This document shows, one piece after another, positions 1 to 5,817 of a stretch of DNA of 11,789 bases; positions within the stretch are counted from its first letter, which is position 1; every line of letters starts with the position of its first letter. This DNA comes from a candidate division WWE3 bacterium UBA1397. GTDB lineage: Bacteria; Patescibacteriota; WWE3; UBA101185; UBA10185. The DNA lies in contig DBQJ01000020.1 of the NCBI GenBank assembly GCA_002305205.1, forward strand, positions 1-11,789, given 5' to 3'. The notes under the pieces were generated by a model. That model searched no databases and was not told the origin of the DNA. It worked only from the letters and a program-made list of their open reading frames with translations. The position numbers were made by a program, and so were the translations under genes.

Positions 1-42
1 GTTATAAGTAGAATACCTGGTACCCGCAATGCTGGAACATAA
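1..42 (+). CDS. 3' end of an unidentified upstream ORF (partial)
   Basis: Frame 1 is open from the left edge to a TAA at 40-42 and reads VISRIPGTRNAGT. If it is a real gene, its stop would overlap the start of the zinc-ribbon ORF at 29 by 14 bases, which fits the overlapping style of this stretch. Only 13 residues are visible and I recognise no family. An open frame this short can arise by chance, so this is a tentative call. Confidence 0.3.
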   Translation, partial: VISRIPGTRNAGT

Positions 43-382
43 ATTTATAACTAAAAATCTACAAAAAACGTTTTGTTATAAATGCGGTAAGTGTTTGGAA
101 AATGCTATTGTTGAACCAATAACAGAAGCCCCGATGGCTTGGATAGGACATGCGGTGTGTCCATCCTGCAAAGCAGAAGGGTTAATAACCATCACACCTT
201 CCGGAAACGGAATAGTTCCTGTACAATCAGATCTTGCGGGAAAAGAGTTTAAAAAGTTCGTAGGAGTAAAACCTGTCAATTCCAACGAATTACTGGATTT
301 ATATGTATCTTTAAAGAAAGAAAAAATATGGAAATTAATGCAGAAAAAAGAAAAGAACTCGGTAAAAAAACAAGATTCCTAA
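29..382 (+). CDS. Small four-cysteine zinc-ribbon protein, function unknown
   Basis: This 117-residue protein has a C16-x2-C19 pair (with an extra C22) and a C44-x2-C47 pair, spaced as in a treble-clef or zinc-ribbon fold, so it probably binds one zinc ion. The middle (about 50-90) looks like a compact beta-rich region with no motif I can name. The C-terminus (about 96-117) is strongly lysine-rich, which would suit RNA or ribosome contact. The start at 29 is the first ATG after the in-frame TAA at 5-7, and no Shine-Dalgarno site precedes it. Its last 55 bases overlap the start of rplY in another frame, so the two are probably cotranscribed and translationally coupled. The pairing with a ribosomal protein hints at a translation-related role, but that is inference only. 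Confidence 0.72.
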   Translation: MLEHKFITKNLQKTFCYKCGKCLENAIVEPITEAPMAWIGHAVCPSCKAEGLITITPSGNGIVPVQSDLAGKEFKKFVGVKPVNSNELLDLYVSLKKEKIWKLMQKKEKNSVKKQDS

Positions 383-996
383 GATATGAGGGAAATCTTC
401 CCGGTGTTATATATGGAAAAAAGATGGAATCCATTCCTGTTTCTCTAGACTATGATTCCTTTAAGAAAGTATGGGATAGATCAGGAGAAACTGATCTTAT
501 TGATATAAAAGTAGATACTCACAGCTATAAAGTATTAATAAAAAAAATACAACTAAATCCCGTGTCAGGAAAAATAGACCATGTAGAATTCTACAAACCC
601 GATTTAACAGAAAAAATAGAAGTGCAAGTTCCTATTGAGGTAATAGGAGAAGATAAAAATGAACATATTAAAAGCGGAGAAGCTATGCTTTTCTATGTTG
701 TTGATGAAATTACTGTAAAAGCATTACCCATGGATCTTCCTCATGAATTTACAATAGATGTATCTCAAATGGAAGTGGGACAAGCAATAACTGTAAAAGA
801 ACTAAACTATGACAAAGATAAAGTAGAAATAGTTGATCTTGAAATAGATGAGCATGTAATAAGATTAGATAAGATGGAAGAACAAAAAGAAGAAGAGGTA
901 GCCCCTGTATCAGAAGAAGAAGCTATAGCAGGAATGGAAGCAATTGCAGAGAAGAAACCAGAAGATGAGGAAGAAGAAAATAAAGAAGATAAATAA
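328..996 (+). CDS. rplY: 50S ribosomal protein L25 (CTC-type, long form)
   Basis: L25 binds 5S rRNA in the central protuberance of the large subunit. The 222-residue product is the two-domain TL5/CTC form. Residues 1-90 form the 5S-binding barrel, opening with the family signature (INAEKRKELGKK, then LRYEGNLPGVIYG at 18-30). Residues about 95-182 form the beta-rich CTC domain (DLPHEFTIDVSQMEVGQAITVKEL at 136-159). From 184 on there is a disordered, highly acidic tail rich in glutamate, common in long L25 proteins. The ATG at 328 is needed to keep the conserved N-terminus, although it lies 55 bases inside the upstream gene and has no clear Shine-Dalgarno site. A hairpin terminator follows at 1020-1060. 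Family assignment is secure. Confidence 0.95.
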   Translation: MEINAEKRKELGKKTRFLRYEGNLPGVIYGKKMESIPVSLDYDSFKKVWDRSGETDLIDIKVDTHSYKVLIKKIQLNPVSGKIDHVEFYKPDLTEKIEVQVPIEVIGEDKNEHIKSGEAMLFYVVDEITVKALPMDLPHEFTIDVSQMEVGQAITVKELNYDKDKVEIVDLEIDEHVIRLDKMEEQKEEEVAPVSEEEAIAGMEAIAEKKPEDEEEENKEDK

Positions 997-1019
997 TAAT
1001 TTCTAAATTTAAAATAAAT

Positions 1020-1060
1020 ATCCCCGCTTTTCGCATCATAAATGATGTTCAAGCGGGGAT
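1020..1060. terminator. Bidirectional hairpin terminator between rplY and the lipoprotein gene
   Basis: A perfect 10-base inverted repeat, ATCCCCGCTT (1020-1029) and AAGCGGGGAT (1051-1060), encloses a second small inverted repeat (CATCAT 1034-1039, ATGATG 1042-1047). On the plus strand the stem is followed by TTGTTCT, and on the minus strand by a T/A-rich stretch containing TATTTATTTT. It sits between two convergent genes, 24 bases past the rplY stop and 5 bases past the lipoprotein stop, so it can serve both. It is by far the most stable hairpin I can see in the window. Confidence 0.85.
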
Positions 1061-1064
1061 TGTT

Positions 1065-2144
1065 CTATTCGAATCTTGACCCCGATTTTTTACCCCCTGT
1101 CCAGATCCCCCCAGGGCGTATGCTTTCTTGGACTTGGGAAGGTGGTAGGGGTTGGGGATCTCCCTTCTCTTCCTCTTCCTCTTCCTCATTCCTTCTTCTT
1201 TGTATCTTAGCTTTGATCACAAAACCAAGGACAAAAAGGAAAAGGGTCATAATTCCAATCCACGCTGCAACTCTACTCCTCTTCAAAGAAGAAGGTTCTT
1301 GGACTGGAAAAGAGGGGTGCTGTCCCGAGAACTTCACCCACTCGGTTCTTGAGGAATACCCAAAAAGCAGTACTCCAACCGAGGAAGGGAAAGGTATTTT
1401 GGAAATTTTATAAGGATCAAATTCCTGATCCGTATAAAATCTCTTCAACTCTCCCGCTACCAACTTCTCCCACCTATCAGGAGGGTAAGTAACAGGAAGA
1501 GTTATCTCCTGGGAATTTCCAAGTTTGTCCTTCGTAGACAACACGAAGGTTCTTGTCATCTCAGGGATTCCCTCTTTTCCCCATGGAATTTCCATGTAGA
1601 AGGTTTTCTCCCCTTCTGATTGGAAGTCCTCCCCGAAGGTGATCAAGCAGGGCTCCGAACAAGTCCCGGAAACCCACACCACATTCTCCAAATTCCTAAG
1701 AACTGCTTCGCCCTCTACCAGAGGGGGTGTTTTATCTACAATCAAAACACCCTCCCACAGCGACTCAGTCCCATCGAGTGCTGCAGCAGTGAGGGAAAGA
1801 GAGTATTTCCCATCCATCATATTTAAAACAGAGATCTTTGTGGAGAAGTTATCTCCAACAAAGGTTTCTTTTTCTATTTCTGAACCAGTCTCAGGGCCAT
1901 ATATGGCCCAGCTGAATGTAACCTCTCGATCCACTCTCCAACGGAGAGAAAGATCGAGATTTGTTGTAAAATCATTGCTTTCCGGTTTGGTAATAAAAAC
2001 CGGAGCAACCAATAAATCCCCTTCCTCACTTTCGGAAGAGGGCGAATCAACAACAACAGCCTCTGAACAATCTGAGCATCCTGCCAGGATCATGCTGGCA
2101 AAGATGATCATGCCAACCACCAGGAACAGCGAATTACATTTCAT
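1065..2144 (-). CDS. Predicted surface lipoprotein with Ig-like region and C-terminal membrane anchor
   Basis: The 359-residue protein starts with a signal peptide ending in a lipobox (I19-L-A-G-C23), so Cys23 should be lipidated. A Ser/Glu-rich linker follows. Residues about 48-140 look like a beta-sandwich ending in DKTPP (137-141), a signature often seen at junctions of bacterial Ig-like domains. Residues 142-220 may form a second such domain, with C162 and C166 close enough for a disulfide. A membrane segment lies at about 293-311, followed by KAKIQRRR and seven glutamates (320-326), then a 33-residue tail. This places the C-terminus inside, so the protein would be anchored at both ends. 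The start is fixed by AAAGGAGG five bases beyond a G upstream of the ATG. Base composition is near 45% G+C by hand count, against about 30% in neighbours, which suggests transfer. Exact function is unknown; a surface-binding role is inference. Confidence 0.8.
   Translation of the reverse strand: MKCNSLFLVVGMIIFASMILAGCSDCSEAVVVDSPSSESEEGDLLVAPVFITKPESNDFTTNLDLSLRWRVDREVTFSWAIYGPETGSEIEKETFVGDNFSTKISVLNMMDGKYSLSLTAAALDGTESLWEGVLIVDKTPPLVEGEAVLRNLENVVWVSGTCSEPCLITFGEDFQSEGEKTFYMEIPWGKEGIPEMTRTFVLSTKDKLGNSQEITLPVTYPPDRWEKLVAGELKRFYTDQEFDPYKISKIPFPSSVGVLLFGYSSRTEWVKFSGQHPSFPVQEPSSLKRSRVAAWIGIMTLFLFVLGFVIKAKIQRRRNEEEEEEEKGDPQPLPPSQVQESIRPGGIWTGGKKSGSRFE
1169..1186. repeat. Hexanucleotide tandem repeat encoding a glutamate run
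   Basis: CTTCCT is repeated three times exactly. On the coding (minus) strand it encodes part of the seven-glutamate run after the membrane segment of the lipoprotein. Slippage here would add or remove two residues without a frameshift. Confidence 0.6.
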
Positions 2145-2149
2145 TTTTC

Positions 2150-2157
2150 CCTCCTTT
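2150..2157 (-). promoter_or_regulatory. Strong Shine-Dalgarno site of the lipoprotein gene
   Basis: AAAGGAGG on the minus strand lies five bases before the ATG at 2144. It is the only canonical ribosome binding site at a usable distance from any start codon in this window, and it fixes the start of the lipoprotein. Confidence 0.85.
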
Positions 2158-2191
2158 CAAGGAAAAAAAGAATATTTTGGATTTTGGATAA

Positions 2192-2220
2192 CTTATAGCA
2201 TAGGTAGGGGATTAAAACAA
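2192..2220 (-). promoter_or_regulatory. Promoter of the lipoprotein gene (extended -10)
   Basis: On the minus strand TTGTTT (2220-2215) is followed after 17 bases by TATAAG (2197-2192), preceded by TGC to give an extended -10. Transcription would start near 2185 and leave a leader of about 40 bases that contains the Shine-Dalgarno site. The promoter sits just after the valS stop codon, so the gene need not depend on read-through from valS. Confidence 0.55.
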
Positions 2221-2221
2221 C

Positions 2222-4459
2222 CTAAGCTCTAGGGTAATTTTCAAGAATTAAGAGTTCTGAATCACTTTCTTCCCTAATATTTTCCCATATAGCTTCTGTA
2301 ACAAAAGGCATAAAAGGATGGAGTATTTTCATACTTTCTCTAAGAACATATCCTAATACAGATAAAGCTATATCTTTATCTTCTCTATTTTTGACATCCT
2401 CTATATATCTATCGGCAACTTCATGCCATAAGAATTGATAGATGTTATCTGCAGCTTCTGAAAAACGATACTTACTCAATGCTTTATCAACACTTGATAT
2501 TAATTCAGATAGTTTATTAATAATATCCCTGTCTGTATTTAATATGTTCTTATCTAAATCAGAATATTTTTTAATATCTCTTCCTTTTGATTTCATTTCT
2601 TCAATCATTAACAAATAAAATCTGGACATATTCCACAATTTATTGGCAAAGTTTCTAAAAGCAATTACCTTATCTTTAGGAAATGCAAAATCTTTTCCAT
2701 TGGCAGTACCGCTTATTAATCCCATTCTTAAAGCATCTGCCCCATATTCAGGTATAAATTCCAAGGGATCTATAACATTTCCCAGTGACTTACTCATTTT
2801 TTTATTATCAAATGCTCTAACCAAACCATGGAGATACACATCTTTGAATGGGGGTTTACCTGTAAGGTATATACCAAGCATTATCATTCTTGATACCCAA
2901 AATCTAATTATCTCCCATCCTGTTTCTAAAACAGATGTAGGGTAAAAATATCTAAAATCATCACTTGCCGGATACCCCAAGGTTACCAAAGGCCAATGCC
3001 CGGAAGAAAACCAGGTATCAAATGTATCTGTTTCCTGAAGACAGTATTCTTTAGGTTTCTTTTCAGAAATTAGATAACGGGCATCTTTAGGAGCAACTAA
3101 TGTCTGGAGTCCTTTCTCAATTTCTTCAAATGAGTAATTCTTTAACAATTCGGATATCTTTCCAAATACTACTTTTCCATTCTTATCCAAGAAGTTAACT
3201 ATCAAGTCGGGATTATCATTAATGTTGTACCAAGCAGGTATTCTGATTCCCCACACTATTTGTCTTGAGATCGGCCAATCTCTCATTTCCTCCATCCATC
3301 TTATGTAAGTAATCTCCTGCCATTTGGGATATATTTTTACTTCCCCTCTTTTTACTGCTTCCAATGCCGGTTTTTTCAAAGGATCAACTTTAACAAACCA
3401 ATTGGGAAGAACTGTAGGTTCAATATCATGTTTTCCTCTGTAGCATACTGCAACACTATGTTCATAATTTTCATCGATCTTTACTAATAATCCCTTTTTA
3501 TTTAAGTCCTCTACAATCTTTTTTCTTGCTTCCATGATTTTCATTCCTGCATAAGGACCTGCTAAATCATTCATTCTTCCGTCCAAACCGATTACAGATT
3601 TGATCTCTAAGTTATGTCTTCTTCCTGCTTCATAATCATTCTTATCATGAGCAGGTGTAATTTTTACAACTCCCGTACCAAATTCAGGATCCACAAAAGA
3701 GTCTCCAATTACTTTTAATTTAAATGTACCCAGCAGCCCCTCTACTTCTATCTCTTTTCCAATATATTCTTTGTATCTCTTGTCGTTTGGGTGTACAGCA
3801 ACAGCGGTGTCCCCAAATTTAGTCTCGGGTCTTACTGTAGCAAGAATAAAAGGGCCGTATTTCATATAATATAAAGGGTCTTTTCTGGTTATATGGTCAA
3901 TTTCTAAATCCGAAAAAGTAGTACCGCACTTAGGACAATAATTAACAATATAATCATCTCGGTAAACCAAACCGTCGGATATCATTTTACTAAAAGTATC
4001 ATAAACGGTTTTAATAACCTTATCGTCAAGAGTAAATGAATATCTGCTCCAATCTAATCCGGATCCCATTCCCCTTATCTGTTCTTCAATAATATGTTTG
4101 TTGCTTTGTACAAAATCCCAAATGTTTCTATAAAGGGTATTCCTATCGTAATCAAATCTTGATTTATCTTTCTTTTTTAATTCTTTTTCATAAACAATCT
4201 GTGTTTCAAAACCTGCATGATCTGTACCGGGTACCCATAGTGTGGAGTATCCCTGCATTTTCTTCCATCTGATCAACACATCCTCTATAGCACACATTAG
4301 TACATGGCCCATATGAAGTCTCCCATTAGCATTGGGAGGGGGAAGTATTATCGTATATGGTTTTTTATCAGGATCTATTATTCCCTTAAATACATCGTGA
4401 TTCTTCCATTTATCATTTATCTTGGGCTCAACTTCCCTATGATTATATTGTTTTTCCAT
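2222..4459 (-). CDS. valS: Valyl-tRNA synthetase, short form
   Basis: This class I synthetase charges tRNA-Val. At 745 residues it is clearly shorter than the usual bacterial enzyme (about 880-950). In order: HIGH motif as HMGH (49-52) within PPPNANGRLHMGH; GTDHAGFETQ (78-87); editing CP1 domain with TVRPETKFGDTAVAV (208-222) and KITPAHD (266-272), so editing of Thr-tRNA-Val looks intact; DTFDTWFSS (478-486); KMSKS (554-558); helical anticodon-binding domain about 610-745. The protein stops at the end of that domain, so the C-terminal coiled-coil arm that contacts tRNA in typical ValRS is missing. A zinc-knuckle CPKC is at 175-178, but the expected partner pair is reduced to C339 with H344. 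The reading frame is intact and the stop is TAG. A predicted promoter sits right before the start, so it is probably its own transcription unit. Confidence 0.96.
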   Translation of the reverse strand: MEKQYNHREVEPKINDKWKNHDVFKGIIDPDKKPYTIILPPPNANGRLHMGHVLMCAIEDVLIRWKKMQGYSTLWVPGTDHAGFETQIVYEKELKKKDKSRFDYDRNTLYRNIWDFVQSNKHIIEEQIRGMGSGLDWSRYSFTLDDKVIKTVYDTFSKMISDGLVYRDDYIVNYCPKCGTTFSDLEIDHITRKDPLYYMKYGPFILATVRPETKFGDTAVAVHPNDKRYKEYIGKEIEVEGLLGTFKLKVIGDSFVDPEFGTGVVKITPAHDKNDYEAGRRHNLEIKSVIGLDGRMNDLAGPYAGMKIMEARKKIVEDLNKKGLLVKIDENYEHSVAVCYRGKHDIEPTVLPNWFVKVDPLKKPALEAVKRGEVKIYPKWQEITYIRWMEEMRDWPISRQIVWGIRIPAWYNINDNPDLIVNFLDKNGKVVFGKISELLKNYSFEEIEKGLQTLVAPKDARYLISEKKPKEYCLQETDTFDTWFSSGHWPLVTLGYPASDDFRYFYPTSVLETGWEIIRFWVSRMIMLGIYLTGKPPFKDVYLHGLVRAFDNKKMSKSLGNVIDPLEFIPEYGADALRMGLISGTANGKDFAFPKDKVIAFRNFANKLWNMSRFYLLMIEEMKSKGRDIKKYSDLDKNILNTDRDIINKLSELISSVDKALSKYRFSEAADNIYQFLWHEVADRYIEDVKNREDKDIALSVLGYVLRESMKILHPFMPFVTEAIWENIREESDSELLILENYPRA

Positions 4460-4466
4460 ATGGCTG

Positions 4467-4495
4467 ATGCTATCACAAATATATTAGGGGCTCAA
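4467..4495 (-). promoter_or_regulatory. valS promoter, predicted near-leaderless
   Basis: On the minus strand TTGAGC (4495-4490) is followed after 17 bases by TAGCAT (4472-4467), preceded by TGA to form an extended -10 (TGATAGCAT). Seven bases separate the hexamer from the ATG at 4459, so transcription should start at or one base before the start codon. No Shine-Dalgarno site is present. Confidence 0.5.
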
Positions 4496-4516
4496 TAAAA
4501 AAGGGTGGTCCTATGA

Positions 4517-5044
4517 TTACTCACTATCTCCTTTGGAAAGGCCTTCGATCTTTGTTATAAGATTTATGTTCTCATGAATGAGCCTACTTATTGAATTGAA
4601 TCTATTCAAAATTTTACAGGACTCATCTTCAAGAGTTGGTAATAATGAATTTAATAAATTATCCTCTAGTATTTTTTCATTTTTTAGCATTATAAGCATT
4701 TTAATCAATTGATCAGTTTGTTCTTGGATTGTACTCCCTACGCTACCTAAATAACTACTAAGGTTATTTATTGAAGAACCATGGTTACTATCAGTACCTA
4801 AGTTTTCCTCCGAATTATCCTTTTTAGGCATCCCCTTTTTATATTCTTCTATCTCTCTTACTACACTTAAAAAGGGGTCCGTAATAATTTCCTTATAGAT
4901 ACCTCCTAGATTCTGATGTTCGCTAAGAATTCCATCGTATGAAGCTAATAATATATCTGTTAATTCATCCAGTCCTAGATTAATGTTATTAAAACACGAT
5001 TCAAGTTCATTTGTTTCAGTAGAAACTATTTCAGTGGCACTCAT
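4517..5044 (-). CDS. Hypothetical helical protein, 175 residues
   Basis: I do not recognise this family. The 175-residue product is acidic and predicted largely helical: a helical N-terminal part (about 8-70, including DPFLSVVREIEEYKKGM at 56-72), a polar Ser/Asn/Gly-rich linker (about 73-97), and a helical C-terminal part (about 103-171) with heptad-like spacing of Leu and Ile. There is no signal peptide or membrane segment, so it should be cytoplasmic. The two cysteines (17, 143) are far apart and do not suggest metal binding. It lies 65 bases after the 212-residue unknown on the same strand and 57 bases before valS. Base composition matches the native neighbours. A predicted extended -10 ends nine bases before the start. 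A structural or adaptor role is possible but unsupported. Confidence 0.7.
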   Translation of the reverse strand: MSATEIVSTETNELESCFNNINLGLDELTDILLASYDGILSEHQNLGGIYKEIITDPFLSVVREIEEYKKGMPKKDNSEENLGTDSNHGSSINNLSSYLGSVGSTIQEQTDQLIKMLIMLKNEKILEDNLLNSLLPTLEDESCKILNRFNSISRLIHENINLITKIEGLSKGDSE

Positions 5045-5053
5045 ATAATAAGG

Positions 5054-5062
5054 ATATTAACA
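5054..5062 (-). promoter_or_regulatory. Candidate extended -10 of the 175-residue unknown
   Basis: TGTTAATAT on the minus strand (TG at 5062-5061, hexamer TAATAT at 5059-5054) lies nine bases before the ATG at 5044. I see no clear -35. It has the same form (TGnTAnnnT) and placement as the elements before valS, proS and tsaD, which is the main reason for calling it. Confidence 0.35.
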
Positions 5063-5109
5063 TGAAAATAGCAGCTCCTCAATAATATCGGTATCTTAAT
5101 ATTACCTTT

Positions 5110-5748
5110 TTAAGACAGTTCTTCTTTTTTGATACCATACATAACATCTATTTCATTGCGTACATCATATATATCGCTCTTAATATCTTCAAATAAATAA
5201 TTACAATAAGATACCCAACGATTTACTAAGTCATTTAATGTTTGATAATGTTCTGATATCAAATTTGGATCTGGGTATGTTATTTTTGAAAATCTTCTTA
5301 ATACAAAATTAGAAATCCTACTAAGATCTGCAAGGAAATATGTATTTGGTCCTAGAAAATAATCCTCAGTTCTTTGGTATACGTACTTATACAACTCATC
5401 AAGTAAACCCAAGTCTTTCGCATCCACCATACTCTTAAGTATGTTCGGTATAGAACCCTCATCCTGAAGGTCTGCATTTAAAAAGCTAGGCCATTCTGTT
5501 ATTCCAGGGCTTTTATTTTCATTAAGTTTGGATGATGCGGCATCAAGAACCCGATTCATCTCCTGTTGCATTTCCGGGGGTAATTTATTAACAAATTCTG
5601 CTAAATCGAGTACCCATTGATTCGGATAGATTTCAGATATGTACGAATACTGGCGATAAATCCGGTCTAGTCCTTCTTGAATTTGTTCTCTTAAAACCTC
5701 ATAACTTTTAGGCTGTTCTCCGCTATTTAATTCTTCGGGACAGTGCAT
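5110..5748 (-). CDS. Hypothetical helical protein, 212 residues
   Basis: I do not recognise this family. The 212-residue product is rich in Tyr, Leu, Asp and Glu and predicted almost wholly helical. It has no signal peptide or membrane segment. Segments that stand out are a Tyr-rich helix (YRQYSYISEIYPNQW, 31-45), a linker at about 75-98 (KLNENKSPGITEWPSF then an acidic stretch), and a C-terminal helix with RWVSYCNYLFEDIK (177-190). There are no metal-binding or catalytic signatures that I can see. It is the first gene of the minus-strand pair with the 175-residue unknown and is divergent from proS, sharing a 69-base intergenic region with it. No Shine-Dalgarno site precedes the ATG. Composition is like the native neighbours. 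The two unknowns may form a complex, since both are soluble, helical and adjacent; this is inference. Confidence 0.72.
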   Translation of the reverse strand: MHCPEELNSGEQPKSYEVLREQIQEGLDRIYRQYSYISEIYPNQWVLDLAEFVNKLPPEMQQEMNRVLDAASSKLNENKSPGITEWPSFLNADLQDEGSIPNILKSMVDAKDLGLLDELYKYVYQRTEDYFLGPNTYFLADLSRISNFVLRRFSKITYPDPNLISEHYQTLNDLVNRWVSYCNYLFEDIKSDIYDVRNEIDVMYGIKKEELS

Positions 5749-5757
5749 ATGCTAATG

Positions 5758-5786
5758 AGGGTAACATAGTATTATCTATGTATCAA
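5758..5786 (-). promoter_or_regulatory. Candidate promoter of the 212-residue unknown
   Basis: On the minus strand TTGATA (5786-5781, five of six to consensus) is followed after 17 bases by TACCCT (5763-5758), preceded by TGT. The hexamer is poor (three of six), but it has the TG and the TA...T positions of the other starts here and ends nine bases before the ATG at 5748. Confidence 0.35.
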
Positions 5787-5809
5787 TAGATTTCATCTTT
5801 TCTGATACA
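5779..5809. repeat. Inverted repeat in the divergent proS/unknown promoter region
   Basis: TGTATCA (5779-5785) and TGATACA (5803-5809) are perfect 7-base inverted arms 17 bases apart. The right arm covers the extended -10 of proS, and the left arm overlaps the candidate -35 of the divergent gene. A second dyad, ACATAG (5764-5769) and CTATGT (5776-5781), sits next to it. These may be an operator or may reflect two promoter elements facing opposite ways; the sequence alone cannot decide. Confidence 0.35.
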
Positions 5810-5811
5810 AT
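5803..5811 (+). promoter_or_regulatory. proS extended -10, predicted leaderless start
   Basis: TGATACAAT (TG at 5803-5804, hexamer TACAAT at 5806-5811, five of six to consensus) is followed by exactly six bases and then the ATG at 5818. Normal spacing puts the first transcribed base on the A of the start codon. There is no room for a ribosome binding site, and no good -35 is visible, as is usual with extended -10 promoters. Confidence 0.55.
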
Positions 5812-5817
5812 CAGTTT

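Noticed and set aside
807..1052. An 81-codon minus-strand frame opposite the end of rplY and the terminator
   Set aside because: Its serine runs are simply the complement of the glutamate-rich L25 tail, and it crosses the hairpin terminator.
1639..2232. A 197-codon open frame on the plus strand opposite the lipoprotein gene
   Set aside because: It has no start signal or recognisable motif and an erratic Ser/Arg/Thr-rich composition. The minus-strand frame has a signal peptide, lipobox, Shine-Dalgarno site and promoter.
2643..2945. A 100-codon open frame opposite valS
   Set aside because: It lies wholly within a conserved part of valS on the other strand and shows no family features.
4304..4498. 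A 64-codon plus-strand frame covering the start of valS and part of its upstream gap
   Set aside because: Most of it is the complement of the conserved valS N-terminus; the hydrophobic stretch is a by-product of AT-rich sequence.
4499..4516. A run of six T on the minus strand after the 175-residue unknown, as a possible terminator
   Set aside because: It follows GGACCACCC, but I find no stem that pairs with that segment.
5031..5063. A 10-codon minus-strand ORF (MLISLLYECH) preceded by GAGGAG, overlapping the start of the 175-residue unknown, as a possible leader peptide
   Set aside because: The GAGGAG is 11 bases away, the peptide has no attenuation features, and the same bases form the candidate -10. 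An ORF this short is likely chance.
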